A stretch of DNA of 64,000 nt from Glycomyces sp. NRRL B-16210 (GCF_000719515.1 NZ_JOGR01000003.1:375177-439176), one strand, 5' to 3'. Counted from the first letter of the stretch, positions 23,684-32,362 are shown. Numbers and translations: made by a program. Notes: generated by a model from the sequence alone, not told the origin.

Positions 23684-25491
23684 CGTTCGCGCTGCTGCTG
23701 GTCGGCTGCCCCGCACTGGCCGGTCTCGCCGGGCTCCTCGTGCGGGACCGGGCGCTCGCCCGACTACTCGCGGTGGCCGCTCCGGCCGCGGCGCTCGCGT
23801 TCGCGCTGGCGTGCGCCGTAGTGAATCCGGTGTCGGCGTTCACGCTCGCCGACTTCGGGTCGGTCAAGGTGAGCGCCGCGTTCGACGTCTCCCCCACCGC
23901 GAGCGCGGTGGCGGTCGCGGCGGCGTTCGTGACCGTGCTGGTCCAGGCCTACTCGGCCGCGTACCTGCGCGACGATCCGCGGTACGCGCCGTTCGCGGCC
24001 CAGGTGAACCTGTTCCTCGCCGCGATGCTCCTCGTGGTCGCCGCGGACGACCTGGTGCTGCTGCTGGTCGGGTGGGAGGTCATGGGCGCCTGCTCGTACC
24101 TGCTCATCGCCCACTACGCGAAGCTGCCGAAGGCGCCGGGGGCCGCGGCGAAGGCGTTCTTGGTGACGCGGTTCGGCGACGTGGCGTTCGTGCTCGGCGT
24201 GATGATCCTCGGCGCGGCGGCCGGGACCTTCCGCATCAGCGAGATGCAGGAGGTGCCCGAGGGCGCCGCGGCGGCGGCGATGCTGCTGATCCTGTTCGGC
24301 TGCATCGGGAAGTCGGCGCAGTTCCCGTTGCAGATCTGGCTGCCGCCGGCGATGGCCGGGCCGACGCCGGTGAGCGCGCTCATCCACGCCGCGACGATGG
24401 TCGCGGCCGGCGCGTACGTGCTCACCAGGCTGCTGCCGCTGTGGCCGCGGGAGCTGCTCTTGGCGGTGGCGGTCGTGGCGGCGGTGACGATGGTCGGCGC
24501 GGGACTCTGCGCCCTGGCCGCGGCGGACGTCAAGGGCGTGCTGGCGTGGTCGACGGTGAGCCAGGTCGGGTTCATGTTCGCGGCCGTCGCGGTCGCGGCC
24601 GGCGACGCGGCACTGTTCCACCTGGTCTCGCACGCGGCGTTCAAGGGGCTGCTGTTCCTGACGGCGGGCGTGGTGATCGCTCTGGCGGGGACGGACGGGT
24701 CGCTGCGGTCGACGCGGCTGCGCCCGAGCGAGTCGCCGCTGGCGTTCTGGGCCATGACGATCGGGCTCGCGTCGATGGCGGGCCTGCCGCCGCTTGGCGG
24801 GTTCTACAGCAAGGAGACGGTCCTGGGCGCGGCGTACGAGGCCGGGACGCCGGCGGGCGTGGTCGTGTTCTGGGCGGGGGTCGGCGCGAGCATCCTGACC
24901 GCGGCGTACGCGGCCCGGCTGTGGCTGCTGCTGTTCTGGCGCGGCGCCGGGCGCGGACGCGAGCGGCTGCGAGTAAGCGGGCCGGAATCGTTCAGCCTGT
25001 GGGCGTTGACGATCGCGACGGTCCTCGTCGGAGGCCTGTACTACAAGGGGCCGTTCTCGGTGCCGTCGCTGCATCTGGACTTGATGGCGCTGCTGCTGCT
25101 CGCGACGCTCGGCGGTCTCGCCGTGGTCGCCGACTCGTGGTGGCGCGACCGCTCGTGCCGGGCCGAGGGGCCGGTGCTGGACGACCGGTTCGATCCGGCC
25201 CGGATCCTCGGCAGAGCACGACCGGCGCTCGCGGCGGGGTTGTACGCCGAAAGCTTGGCGGCCAAGGCGACTCGCGCGGGGGCGGCGGTCGCCAGCGGCG
25301 CGGCGCGGGCGCTCGACGAGCGGCTGGTGGACCGGACGGCGGTCGAGGGTTCGGCGCGGGCAACGCTCACGGCGGCCCGGGAGACGGCGGCCGGGCACCG
25401 GGGCGGGCTGGTCAAGTACCTGCGGTTGAGCGCGGCGGGCACGCTGGTGATCGCGATCGCGGCGATCGGGGTGAGCCTGTGGAACGGCTGA
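23680..25491 (+). CDS. nuoL: NADH-quinone oxidoreductase subunit L
   Basis: A 603-residue antiporter-like membrane subunit of complex I. Key residues are in place: Glu133 in GWEVMGACSYLL and Lys211 in GCIGKSAQFPLQIWLPPAMAG. The discontinuous-helix segment LVSHAAFKGLLFL is also present. The C-terminal part ends with a single membrane segment after a long amphipathic stretch (about 480-580), as in the lateral helix of NuoL. The start overlaps the nuoK stop by four bases. Unlike the K-L junction, the L-M junction has a gap of 430 bases. Confidence 0.93.
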   Translation: MTFALLLVGCPALAGLAGLLVRDRALARLLAVAAPAAALAFALACAVVNPVSAFTLADFGSVKVSAAFDVSPTASAVAVAAAFVTVLVQAYSAAYLRDDPRYAPFAAQVNLFLAAMLLVVAADDLVLLLVGWEVMGACSYLLIAHYAKLPKAPGAAAKAFLVTRFGDVAFVLGVMILGAAAGTFRISEMQEVPEGAAAAAMLLILFGCIGKSAQFPLQIWLPPAMAGPTPVSALIHAATMVAAGAYVLTRLLPLWPRELLLAVAVVAAVTMVGAGLCALAAADVKGVLAWSTVSQVGFMFAAVAVAAGDAALFHLVSHAAFKGLLFLTAGVVIALAGTDGSLRSTRLRPSESPLAFWAMTIGLASMAGLPPLGGFYSKETVLGAAYEAGTPAGVVVFWAGVGASILTAAYAARLWLLLFWRGAGRGRERLRVSGPESFSLWALTIATVLVGGLYYKGPFSVPSLHLDLMALLLLATLGGLAVVADSWWRDRSCRAEGPVLDDRFDPARILGRARPALAAGLYAESLAAKATRAGAAVASGAARALDERLVDRTAVEGSARATLTAARETAAGHRGGLVKYLRLSAAGTLVIAIAAIGVSLWNG

Positions 25492-25921
25492 CGGGGCACG
25501 CGGTGCGACGCGGCGGGGCGATCGGAGCCGTGCGGCCCGAACCTGGCGGATCGGGGCGGTGCCCGGACCGAGACGGTACCGCGGCAGGGAGGACCAGGCG
25601 GGCGAGACGGTCCGCGGCCGCCAAGTGCGCCGCCGGACATGACGCCGGTCCGGCGAGCGCCGCGATGGACGACTCCCAGCTGCCGAACCCGGATTCCGGC
25701 TCGGCGGCCTCGAAGACCACAGTGACCAGCCGGTCCGCCTCCGGCGGGCACGGCATGGCGACACGCTGCGCTACGGCCGCTGCGGGTCGCTTGCACGGGA
25801 GGGATGACGCGCCCGACCGGGCGCGGCACCGCGTTGCGGACGGCCGATTCCCGGCGGGACTTCACCGACCCGGTTCGAACTGCCGGGTCGCATCGGCGCT
25901 CCCCGGGAACGAGGTGCGCCC
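25492..25921. other. Unusual 430-base gap inside the nuo block
   Basis: nuoL and nuoM are normally adjacent or overlapping; here 430 bases separate them. Open frames exist on both strands (for example minus 25412-25756, about 114 codons), but none has a known motif or a clear ribosome site, and the longest runs into nuoL. A hairpin GACCCGG/CCGGGTC with a nine-base loop lies at 25867-25889, 33 bases before nuoM. It may be a degraded gene or inserted DNA. Confidence 0.45.
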
Positions 25922-27376
25922 GTGAGTTGGCTGCTCGTCGCCTCCGTGGCGCTGCCTTCGGTAGGAGCCGTCCTCGCTTATGCGTTGCGGCGCAGTCCTT
26001 CCGCGCACTGGGTCGGCGTCGGGGCGGCGGCGCTCGCGCTGGTGGCGGTCGCGGTGCTGCCGATCGGGCGCGGTGCTGGGGGCACAGCGACCGGCGGCTG
26101 GTGGCACCGACTCGACCTCGCCTGGGCCCCTTCGCTCCATCTGGACTTCTCGCTCGCGGTCGACGGCATCTCGTGGCCGCTCGCGCTGCTGACAGCTCTG
26201 CTCGGGCTGCTGTGCTGCGTCCACAACGCACTCGGCTCCACGGTCCGCGCGTCGCCGACGCTCACCTCGCTCCTGCTCGCCGTCCAGGCCGCCTCGACCC
26301 TGGTGTTCCTGTCGGACAACCTGATCCTGTTCTTCATCGCCTTCGAAGCGGTCCTGCTGCCGATGTGGGCGATCATCCACCGCTACGGCGACGCGGCCAC
26401 GCGCCGCCGCGCGGCGGCGAAGTTCGCGCTGTTCACCGTCGCCGGATCGCTCCTCATGGCGACCGGCCTGTTCGTCGCCGTCGCCGACACCGGCACCGCC
26501 GGACTCGGGGAGATCATCGCGTCGGGCGGCGTGAGCGAACCGGTGTCGCTGCTCGTGTTCGCACTGCTGGCCATCGGGTTCGCCGTCAAAGCACCGCTGT
26601 GGCCGCTCCACTCGTGGCTGCCCGACGCGCACACCGCCGCGCCCACAGTCGGGTCGGTCCTCCTCGCCGGCGTCCTGCTCAAGCTCGGCACCTACGGGCT
26701 CATCCGCGTCGCCGGGGGCCTCGCCCCCGACGGGGCCGCCAGCGCCGCGCCCGTCCTGGCGGCGCTCGCCGCGGTCGGCATCCTCGTCGCCGGGCTCGTG
26801 TGCCTGAGTCTGCCCGAACTCAAACGGCTCATCGCGTACTCCTCGGTGGGGCACATGGGATTCGTGGTCCTCGCGTTCGCGACCGGAACGGAGGCGGGCA
26901 TCCGCGCGGCCCTGTTCGGGAACCTCGCGCACGGGCTGATCACGCCGCTCCTGTTCTTCCTCGCCGGGGCGCTCAAGGCCCGCACCCGCACCGGGGAGTT
27001 CGGCTCCCTCGGCGGTCTGCGGCTGGCCGCGCCGCAGTTCGCGGGCCTGCTCGGCTTCGCCGCGCTCGCCTCGCTAGGGCTGCCGGGCCTGGCGGGCTTC
27101 TGGGGCGAGGCGTTCACCGTGTACGCGGCGGCCGAGCGCGGCGGGGTCTGGCTCGCGCCGGCCGCGGCGGCGGCCTTCGGGGCGTTCCTGGCCGCGGCGT
27201 ACCTGCTGCGGATGCTCAAGCGCGTCAGCCACGGGCCGGTCGCGCCCGCGGTCTCGGGGATCGGCGACGTCTCGGCGGTCGAGGCGGCCGTGTGGGCGCC
27301 GCTGGTCGCGGGGACGCTGCTGCTCGGCCTGGTGCCCGGTCCGCTGCTGAACCTGTTCGCGGAAGGACTGCTCTAG
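25922..27376 (+). CDS. nuoM: NADH-quinone oxidoreductase subunit M
   Basis: A 484-residue antiporter-like complex I subunit of about 14 helices. Glu142 lies in FFIAFEAVLLPMW and Lys223 in AVKAPLWPLHSWLPDAHTAAP, both conserved for proton pumping; GTYGLIR follows the broken helix. GTG start. It is co-directional with nuoN, whose ATG directly follows the stop. Either it is transcribed from nuoK across the 430-base gap or it has its own promoter in that gap. Confidence 0.93.
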   Translation: MSWLLVASVALPSVGAVLAYALRRSPSAHWVGVGAAALALVAVAVLPIGRGAGGTATGGWWHRLDLAWAPSLHLDFSLAVDGISWPLALLTALLGLLCCVHNALGSTVRASPTLTSLLLAVQAASTLVFLSDNLILFFIAFEAVLLPMWAIIHRYGDAATRRRAAAKFALFTVAGSLLMATGLFVAVADTGTAGLGEIIASGGVSEPVSLLVFALLAIGFAVKAPLWPLHSWLPDAHTAAPTVGSVLLAGVLLKLGTYGLIRVAGGLAPDGAASAAPVLAALAAVGILVAGLVCLSLPELKRLIAYSSVGHMGFVVLAFATGTEAGIRAALFGNLAHGLITPLLFFLAGALKARTRTGEFGSLGGLRLAAPQFAGLLGFAALASLGLPGLAGFWGEAFTVYAAAERGGVWLAPAAAAAFGAFLAAAYLLRMLKRVSHGPVAPAVSGIGDVSAVEAAVWAPLVAGTLLLGLVPGPLLNLFAEGLL

Positions 27377-29077
27377 ATGCGGGCGCAGACGATCGACCAC
27401 GTGGCGCTGCTGCCGCTGTACCTCGCGGCGGGGGCGGCGGTCCTGGGCCTGTTCGGCGGCCGGTTCGCGAAGGCCGCCACGATGATCGGGCTCGCCGCGT
27501 CCGGGGCCGCGGCGGTGTGGGTCGGGGTCGGCGCGGACCGGGCGACGTTCGCGGTGGGTGAGTGGCACTCCTATGTGGCCGACGACGCGGCGATGGGCGC
27601 GGCGGCACTGTTCGTCGCGCTCGCGGTGCTGGTCGCGGCATTGAGCGGCAGACAGACGGGCGAGTACTGGTTCCTGCTGGCGGTCTCGGCGGCCGGCGGC
27701 GTCGCGCTCGCGGGGTCGCGGGACCTGATCACGCTCGTCGTGGCGGTGGAGACGCTGACCTTGCCGCTGTACGTGCTCGTGACGAAACCGGGCCGGGCCG
27801 GGGCCGAGGCCGGGGTGACGTTCCTGATCGCCTCGGTGACCTCCTCGGCGACGGCGCTCATGGGCGCGGCGCTGCTGTACGCCGCGGGCGGCACGGTGCA
27901 CCTGGGCGGGCTCGCGGCGGGGCTCGACGGGGCGCACCACGGGCTGGTCGCGGCCGGGATCGCGCTGCTGCTGGGCGGGCTGGCGTTCAAGCTCGCGGCC
28001 GCGCCGCTGCACGCGTGGGCGCCATTGGTGCTCGAACGCGCGCCGCTGCCGGTGGCGACGTATCTGGCGAGCGCCTCGAAGCTCGGCGGCGCGGTGGCGA
28101 TCATATGGGTGGTCCACTTCGGTCTCGCCGGGGAGGCGGGCGCGGGGATCGTGCTGGCGGTCTTGAGCGTCGCCTCGATCGCGGTCGGGAACCTCGGGGC
28201 GCTGGCGCAGCGGCGGACGGTGCCGCTGCTGGCGTGGTCGGGGGTGGCCCATGCCGGGTACGTGCTCGCGCCGCTCGCGGTGGTCATGACCGCGGCCGGA
28301 CGGGCGGAGGCGGCGACGGCCGCTTCGGCGGCGTTCGCGTACGCGGTGTTCTTCGTGCTTCTGGAGGCGGGAGCCTTCGCGGCGCTGACGGCGGTGCGCC
28401 CCGGAAGCGGGGCGCTCCTGGGCGCGGGCCCCGACGAGCGCGGGACGGGGCGCGACGGTCGAGCGTCCTCGACCGAAACCAGAGGATCGCTCGCGGACGG
28501 AGAGCGTCGTACCCCCGAGGCAGCATTGCAATCGGGGGGTCCCCAGGGGTCCGTTTTGAAGGCTAGAGCCGGAAATGTCGACTCGATCGCCGGGGAGCTC
28601 CAGACGACTGAGGCGGTGTCGGAGGGTTCTCCCGAGTTCGGCGACGCTCGCGAGGCGTCGATGCGCACCGTCGTGCGGGGAACCGCCGCGGATGCGGGGG
28701 TTCATGATTCCAGTGAAGGCGGCTCGATCGAGGAGCTCTCCGGGCTCTGGCGTTCGGCCCCGCTGCCCGCCTCGGTGTTCCTCCTCGCGGTCATCGGTCT
28801 CGCCGGGCTCCCGCCCGCGCTCGCCGGGACCTTCGCGAAGATCGCCGTCCTCGAAGTGCTCGCCTCCTCGGCCGTGTGGCTCGCCGTGGTCGTCGCGGCC
28901 GGCGCCGTCCTCGGGCTCGCGTACTACCTGCCGCTCGCGCGCGCCGTCCTCCTCGGCCGCGCCTCCGCGACCGGCAAGGGCCGCTTCGCGATCGGCGTCG
29001 CCGTCGTCGGCCTCGCGATCGCCGCGGTGTCCCTCGCCCCGCAGCTCGTGCTGGAGTTCACGTCGTTTTCTCGGTGA
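27377..29077 (+). CDS. nuoN: NADH-quinone oxidoreductase subunit N with a hydrophilic insertion
   Basis: A 566-residue NuoN, longer than the usual 480-500. Glu125 (VAVETLTLPLY) and Lys205 (AFKLAAAPLHAWAP) mark the conserved proton path. Residues about 342-450 (28400-28728) form a polar, membrane-free insertion between helices with no known motif; membrane segments resume at LPASVFLLAVIGLAG. The DNA of the insert is less GC-biased at third positions and contains a CCCCCGA/TCGGGGG inverted repeat. The reading frame is kept throughout, so the protein may still work. ATG start immediately after the nuoM stop. Confidence 0.88.
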   Translation: MRAQTIDHVALLPLYLAAGAAVLGLFGGRFAKAATMIGLAASGAAAVWVGVGADRATFAVGEWHSYVADDAAMGAAALFVALAVLVAALSGRQTGEYWFLLAVSAAGGVALAGSRDLITLVVAVETLTLPLYVLVTKPGRAGAEAGVTFLIASVTSSATALMGAALLYAAGGTVHLGGLAAGLDGAHHGLVAAGIALLLGGLAFKLAAAPLHAWAPLVLERAPLPVATYLASASKLGGAVAIIWVVHFGLAGEAGAGIVLAVLSVASIAVGNLGALAQRRTVPLLAWSGVAHAGYVLAPLAVVMTAAGRAEAATAASAAFAYAVFFVLLEAGAFAALTAVRPGSGALLGAGPDERGTGRDGRASSTETRGSLADGERRTPEAALQSGGPQGSVLKARAGNVDSIAGELQTTEAVSEGSPEFGDAREASMRTVVRGTAADAGVHDSSEGGSIEELSGLWRSAPLPASVFLLAVIGLAGLPPALAGTFAKIAVLEVLASSAVWLAVVVAAGAVLGLAYYLPLARAVLLGRASATGKGRFAIGVAVVGLAIAAVSLAPQLVLEFTSFSR

Positions 29078-29151
29078 ACTCCCAGCTCATGGCGAAATAC
29101 TGGGTGTAGCCACGACGTTGCATTCCCTACGAGAAAGGGAAACCAGCCACC

Positions 29152-30015
29152 ATGAAGCATCACAACGGCCTCAAGACGGCGGTGCTGCTCGGCGCGATGT
29201 CGGCCCTGGTGATCGCCGTGGGCTACGCGCTCGGCGGCTCCACCGGCATCCTCATCGCCGCGGCCGTCGCCGTCGGCATGAACGCGTACGCCTACTTCAA
29301 CTCCGACAAGATCGCCCTGCGCGCGATGCAGGCCCGCCCCGTCACCGAGGCGCAGGCCCCGCAGCTGTACGCCACCGTCCGCGAACTCGCCCAGCGCGCC
29401 GGGCAGCCCATGCCGCGCCTGTACGTCTCGCCGACCATGCAGCCGAACGCGTTCGCCACCGGCCGCAACCCCGAGCACGCGGCCGTGGCCGTCACCGAGG
29501 GCATCCTGCGGCTGCTCACCCCCGCCGAACTGCGGGCGGTGCTCGGGCACGAGCTCTCGCACGTCTACAACCGCGACATCCTCATCTCCTCGGTCGCCGG
29601 GGCCCTCGCGAGCATCATCACGATGCTCGCCAACCTCGCGGTCTTCCTGCCGATCTTCGGCGGGGGCGGCCGCGACCGGCCGAACCCGCTGGTCCTGCTG
29701 CTGACGATGCTCCTCGGACCGATCGCGGCCGGGCTCATCCAGATGGCCGTCTCGCGCTCGCGCGAATACGAGGCCGACGCCTCCGGCGCGCGCCTGACCG
29801 GCGACCCGCTCGCGCTCGCCAGCGCCCTGGAGAAGATCTCCGCCGGAGTGGACAGGATGCCCGCGCGCGCCGATGGCCCGATCGCCGAGCAGTCGCACCT
29901 GATGATCGAGTCGCCGCTGCGCGGCGGCGGTCTGACGAGCCTGTTCTCGACCCACCCGCCGACCGCCGACCGCGTGAAGCGCCTGCGGGATATGGCCCGC
30001 GGCGTCGTGCGCTAG
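29152..30015 (+). CDS. htpX: HtpX-type membrane zinc metalloprotease
   Basis: A 287-residue M48 peptidase for quality control of membrane proteins. Two N-terminal helices (residues about 8-45) precede the catalytic HELSH (His133, Glu134, His137), and the third zinc ligand is in EYEAD (205-209). Two more helices lie between these motifs. The C-terminal STHPPTADRVKRL is typical of the family. ATG start with GAGAAAGGGAAA upstream. A strong hairpin follows the stop, so it is probably monocistronic. Confidence 0.93.
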   Translation: MKHHNGLKTAVLLGAMSALVIAVGYALGGSTGILIAAAVAVGMNAYAYFNSDKIALRAMQARPVTEAQAPQLYATVRELAQRAGQPMPRLYVSPTMQPNAFATGRNPEHAAVAVTEGILRLLTPAELRAVLGHELSHVYNRDILISSVAGALASIITMLANLAVFLPIFGGGGRDRPNPLVLLLTMLLGPIAAGLIQMAVSRSREYEADASGARLTGDPLALASALEKISAGVDRMPARADGPIAEQSHLMIESPLRGGGLTSLFSTHPPTADRVKRLRDMARGVVR

Positions 30016-30017
30016 GG

Positions 30018-30055
30018 CGTGTTCACGAACCGCCGGCGAGGGGTTCGTGAACACG
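30018..30055. terminator. Bidirectional hairpin terminator
   Basis: A 14-base-pair stem (CGTGTTCACGAACC and its complement) with a ten-base loop fills the space between convergent htpX and the SDR gene. Confidence 0.85.
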
Positions 30056-30057
30056 GC

Positions 30058-30816
30058 CTAAGGCTGCGTGACGGCGACGCCGATGCGGCCGCCGTCGACG
30101 TCGAGCACGGCGCCGTGGACGAACGCGGCCTCCTCGGAGGCGAGGTAGACGGCCGCGGCGGCAATGGCCTCGGGTTCGCCGGGGCCGCCCGCGGGGGTGC
30201 CTCGGGTGAACAGGTCCCCGGGTGAGGCGCTCTCGCGCGGGCGGATGACGCCCGGGGAGACGGCGTTGACGCGCACGCCCTGCGGTCCGAACTCTGCGGC
30301 CCAGGCCCGCGTCAGGGTCTCCAGTGCGCCCTTGGTGGAGGCGTAGAGGGCGCCGACGGGGATGCCGAGGCGGGCGACCCAGGAGCCGAGGTTGACGACG
30401 GCGCCGCCGCCGGCGGCGATCATGCCCGGGACGACGGCCTGGGTGAGGAAGAACGGGGCCTTGACGTTGACGCCGAAGACCTGGTCGAAGGTCGGGCCGT
30501 CGGTGCCTTCGGTGGTGTCCCCGGGGAAGACGCCGGCGTTGTTGACGAGGACGTCGATGCGGCCGCCGAGGAGTTCGCGGGCCGCGTCGGCGAGACCGTG
30601 GCTGGCCTCGGGGCCGCCGTCGAGGTCGGCGGCGGCGAAGTCGGCGCGCAGCCCCTGCTCGCGCAGGGCGGCGGTGAGGGCGTTCCCTCGGTCCTTGTCG
30701 CGTCCGGAGGCGACGACGTGGGCGCCTTCGGCGGCGTAGGCCTCGGCGATGGCGCGGCCGATGTTGCCCGTCGCGCCGGTGATCAGTGCGGTCTTTCCTT
30801 GCAGTCGTTGGCTCAT
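30058..30816 (-). CDS. SDR-family oxidoreductase
   Basis: A 252-residue classical short-chain dehydrogenase/reductase. The nucleotide-binding motif TGATGNIG (13-20), NNAG, and the catalytic YxxxK in ALYASTKGAL are present; the C-terminus has the usual FVHGAVLDVDGG. Arg-Asp after the second strand (ASGRDKDR) suggests NADP(H) preference. The frame is open far upstream, but ATG 30816 (MSQRLQGKTALITG) is the natural start. It is divergent from a TetR gene with an inverted repeat between them, so it is the likely target of that regulator. Substrate unknown. Confidence 0.88.
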   Translation of the reverse strand: MSQRLQGKTALITGATGNIGRAIAEAYAAEGAHVVASGRDKDRGNALTAALREQGLRADFAAADLDGGPEASHGLADAARELLGGRIDVLVNNAGVFPGDTTEGTDGPTFDQVFGVNVKAPFFLTQAVVPGMIAAGGGAVVNLGSWVARLGIPVGALYASTKGALETLTRAWAAEFGPQGVRVNAVSPGVIRPRESASPGDLFTRGTPAGGPGEPEAIAAAAVYLASEEAAFVHGAVLDVDGGRIGVAVTQP

Positions 30817-30836
30817 GGCATCGAAGCTAGATCCGT

Positions 30837-30862
30837 ATTTCTGGACCCGCCAGTCCAGAAAT
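30837..30862. promoter_or_regulatory. TetR operator candidate between SDR and TetR genes
   Basis: ATTTCTGGAC and GTCCAGAAAT form a perfect inverted repeat with a six-base spacer, centred in the 60-base divergent region. Occupancy would cover both promoters. Confidence 0.75.
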
Positions 30863-30876
30863 GCTAGTTTCGAGGG

Positions 30877-31461
30877 ATGAGTCTGACGGTGAAGGGCCGG
30901 GCGACCCGGGAGCGGATCATCGAGGCCGCGTCGCGGCGGCTGCGCAGCGAGGAGCCGGGAGAGATGCGGCTGGACGACCTGCTGGCCGACACCGGCACCA
31001 GCAAGGGCCAGCTGTTCCACTACTTCCCCGGCGGCAAGGAGGAGCTGCTGCTCGTCGTGGCCGGGCGCGAGGCCGACCGGGTGCTGGCCGAGCAGGAGCC
31101 GTATCTGAGCGAACTCGGCTCGCCGGAGTCGTGGCGGGCCTGGAGGGACGCCCTGGTGGCGCGCTACGGGGCGCAGGGCGAGAACTGCCCGCTCGGCTCG
31201 CTCATGGGCCAGGTGCGGTCCACGGCCGGGGTCGCGGCGGTGGTGTCGGCGATGCTGCGGCAGTGGCAGGACCATCTGCGCGACGGCGTGCGCGCGGCGC
31301 AGGCGGCGGGGACGGCCGACCCGGGCGTGGACGCCGAGCGGGCCGCGGCCGCGCTCATCGCGGGGGTGCAGGGCGGCGTGCACGTCCTGCGGTCCACAGG
31401 CGACAGCGGGCATCTCGAAGCGGCGCTCGACGAGTTCCTGGACCGGTTGGGGCGCACCTGA
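30877..31461 (+). CDS. TetR-family regulator (LmrA/YxaF-like)
   Basis: A 194-residue TetR protein. The helix-turn-helix region is IIEAASRRLRSEEPGEMRLDDLLADTGTSKGQLFHYFPGGKEELLL (residues about 14-60), with the GQLFHYF pattern of the LmrA/YxaF subgroup. The C-terminal domain contains NCPLGSLMGQV, common in that group. It is divergent from an SDR gene. The inverted repeat just before its start suggests autoregulation and control of the reductase. A hairpin terminator follows at 31476. Confidence 0.87.
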   Translation: MSLTVKGRATRERIIEAASRRLRSEEPGEMRLDDLLADTGTSKGQLFHYFPGGKEELLLVVAGREADRVLAEQEPYLSELGSPESWRAWRDALVARYGAQGENCPLGSLMGQVRSTAGVAAVVSAMLRQWQDHLRDGVRAAQAAGTADPGVDAERAAAALIAGVQGGVHVLRSTGDSGHLEAALDEFLDRLGRT

Positions 31462-31475
31462 TCCGGGCACGCCGA

Positions 31476-31504
31476 AAGCCGCACCGGCGCTGCCGGTGCG
31501 GCTT
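31476..31504. terminator. Hairpin terminator after TetR
   Basis: AAGCCGCACCGGC pairs perfectly with GCCGGTGCGGCTT around a three-base loop, 15 bases after the TetR stop and before the convergent DUF2516 gene. Confidence 0.85.
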
Positions 31505-31555
31505 GGCGTCAAGTCAGGAGCCGCCTCGGCGCCGGAGCGCCGCCGCGGCCCGGCC

Positions 31556-31870
31556 TCAGTAGGCGCTGCCGCCGATGTCCTTGAGGCCCGTGCGTATGTC
31601 CAGGAGGTACACCAGTGATGCCGCCAGGGCGATGAGCACGAAGAAGCTCGGTCGACCGTAAGCGCCGAAGACCAGCGCGAAGACCGCCCCCAGGATCAGG
31701 ATGCCGATCCAGGCCCCCTTCGAGAGGGTGCCGACGACACTGAACGCGTCGGCCTTCTGCGCCGCGCAGTGAATGCACGCGAGCAGGCACAGCAGCACGG
31801 CCCCGTAGCGGATGATCTGCGAGACCACGCCCCGGACTTCGAGGGCGAAAACGGCATCGAACTCTGGCAT
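31556..31870 (-). CDS. DUF2516-type small membrane protein
   Basis: A 104-residue protein with three hydrophobic segments (residues about 18-36, 52-70 and 74-92). The pattern with a KADAFxxxGxLSKGAWIGIL stretch is that of the actinobacterial DUF2516 family, whose function is unknown. The open frame extends upstream through the bS22 gene in another frame, but ATG 31870 starts the conserved region. It lies 44 bases downstream of the bS22 gene on the same strand. Confidence 0.75.
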   Translation of the reverse strand: MPEFDAVFALEVRGVVSQIIRYGAVLLCLLACIHCAAQKADAFSVVGTLSKGAWIGILILGAVFALVFGAYGRPSFFVLIALAASLVYLLDIRTGLKDIGGSAY

Positions 31871-31914
31871 GTGGCCCAGCCTACCCGCAGGGTTTCGGAA
31901 GCCGGTCGGCTCGG

Positions 31915-32016
31915 CTACTTGCCGAGCTTGCGACGCTGAACGCGGGTCTTGCGGAGCAGCTTGCGGTGCTTCTTCTTCGCCATGCGCTTGCGCCGCTTCT
32001 TGATGACCGAGCCCAT
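31915..32016 (-). CDS. 30S ribosomal protein bS22 (33 residues, AURKAIP1/COX24 type)
   Basis: A 33-residue, extremely basic peptide: MGSVIKKRRKRMAKKKHRK, then LLRKTRVQRRKLGK. This is the universally conserved actinobacterial bS22, seen on the 30S subunit of mycobacterial ribosomes near the decoding centre. ATG 32016 has GAGGAAG seven bases upstream. Its position next to a small excisionase-like HTH gene matches Rv0500B/Rv0500A in M. tuberculosis. It is too short for most gene finders. Confidence 0.95.
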   Translation of the reverse strand: MGSVIKKRRKRMAKKKHRKLLRKTRVQRRKLGK

Positions 32017-32158
32017 AGAGCTTCCTCACAGATGTTCACTAGACGATGATTCGAGTCCGACCAGCCTAACCCGCACCCCCCGCAGCCCCCGCGCCGGGCG
32101 AGTCGGACCGCAGGCCCCGTCACAGCTCGCGCGTGGCGGGACCTGTCGGATCCAGGGG

Positions 32159-32362
32159 TCAGTCGTCGGTCTGGAGCGCTTCGGAGAGGTAGGTCTTGAC
32201 CGCGCTCTCGGGGACGCGGAAGGAGCGCCCCACCCGCACCGCCGCGATCTCACCGTTGTGGACGAGCCGGTACACCGTCATCTTCGAGACGCGCATCAAC
32301 TCGGCCACCTCCGTCACCGTCAAGAACTTGACCTCGTCGAGGAGGTCCCCGGGTTCGCTCAT
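32159..32362 (-). CDS. Small excisionase-like helix-turn-helix protein (Rv0500A type)
   Basis: A 67-residue DNA-binding protein with a MerR/excisionase-type winged helix: FLTVTEVAELMRVSKMTVYRLVHNGEIAAVRVGRSFRVPESAV. It is distinct from phage excisionases and is the conserved neighbour of bS22 across actinobacteria. Start at ATG 32362 (MSEPGDLL) with GGTGAG upstream; the frame is open to 32398. A CGTCACG inverted repeat lies about 115 bases upstream. Function not established. Confidence 0.88.
   Translation of the reverse strand: MSEPGDLLDEVKFLTVTEVAELMRVSKMTVYRLVHNGEIAAVRVGRSFRVPESAVKTYLSEALQTDD

Noticed and set aside
25412..25756. Possible 114-codon minus-strand gene in the nuoL-nuoM gap
   Set aside because: The first half looks mildly protein-like, but there is no clear Shine-Dalgarno or known motif, and it extends into nuoL antisense. 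Left as part of the gap description.
25867..25889. tRNA T-arm-like GGTTCGAAC sequence
   Set aside because: The loop would be nine bases, and no acceptor, D or anticodon arms can be built around it. It is treated as a hairpin only.
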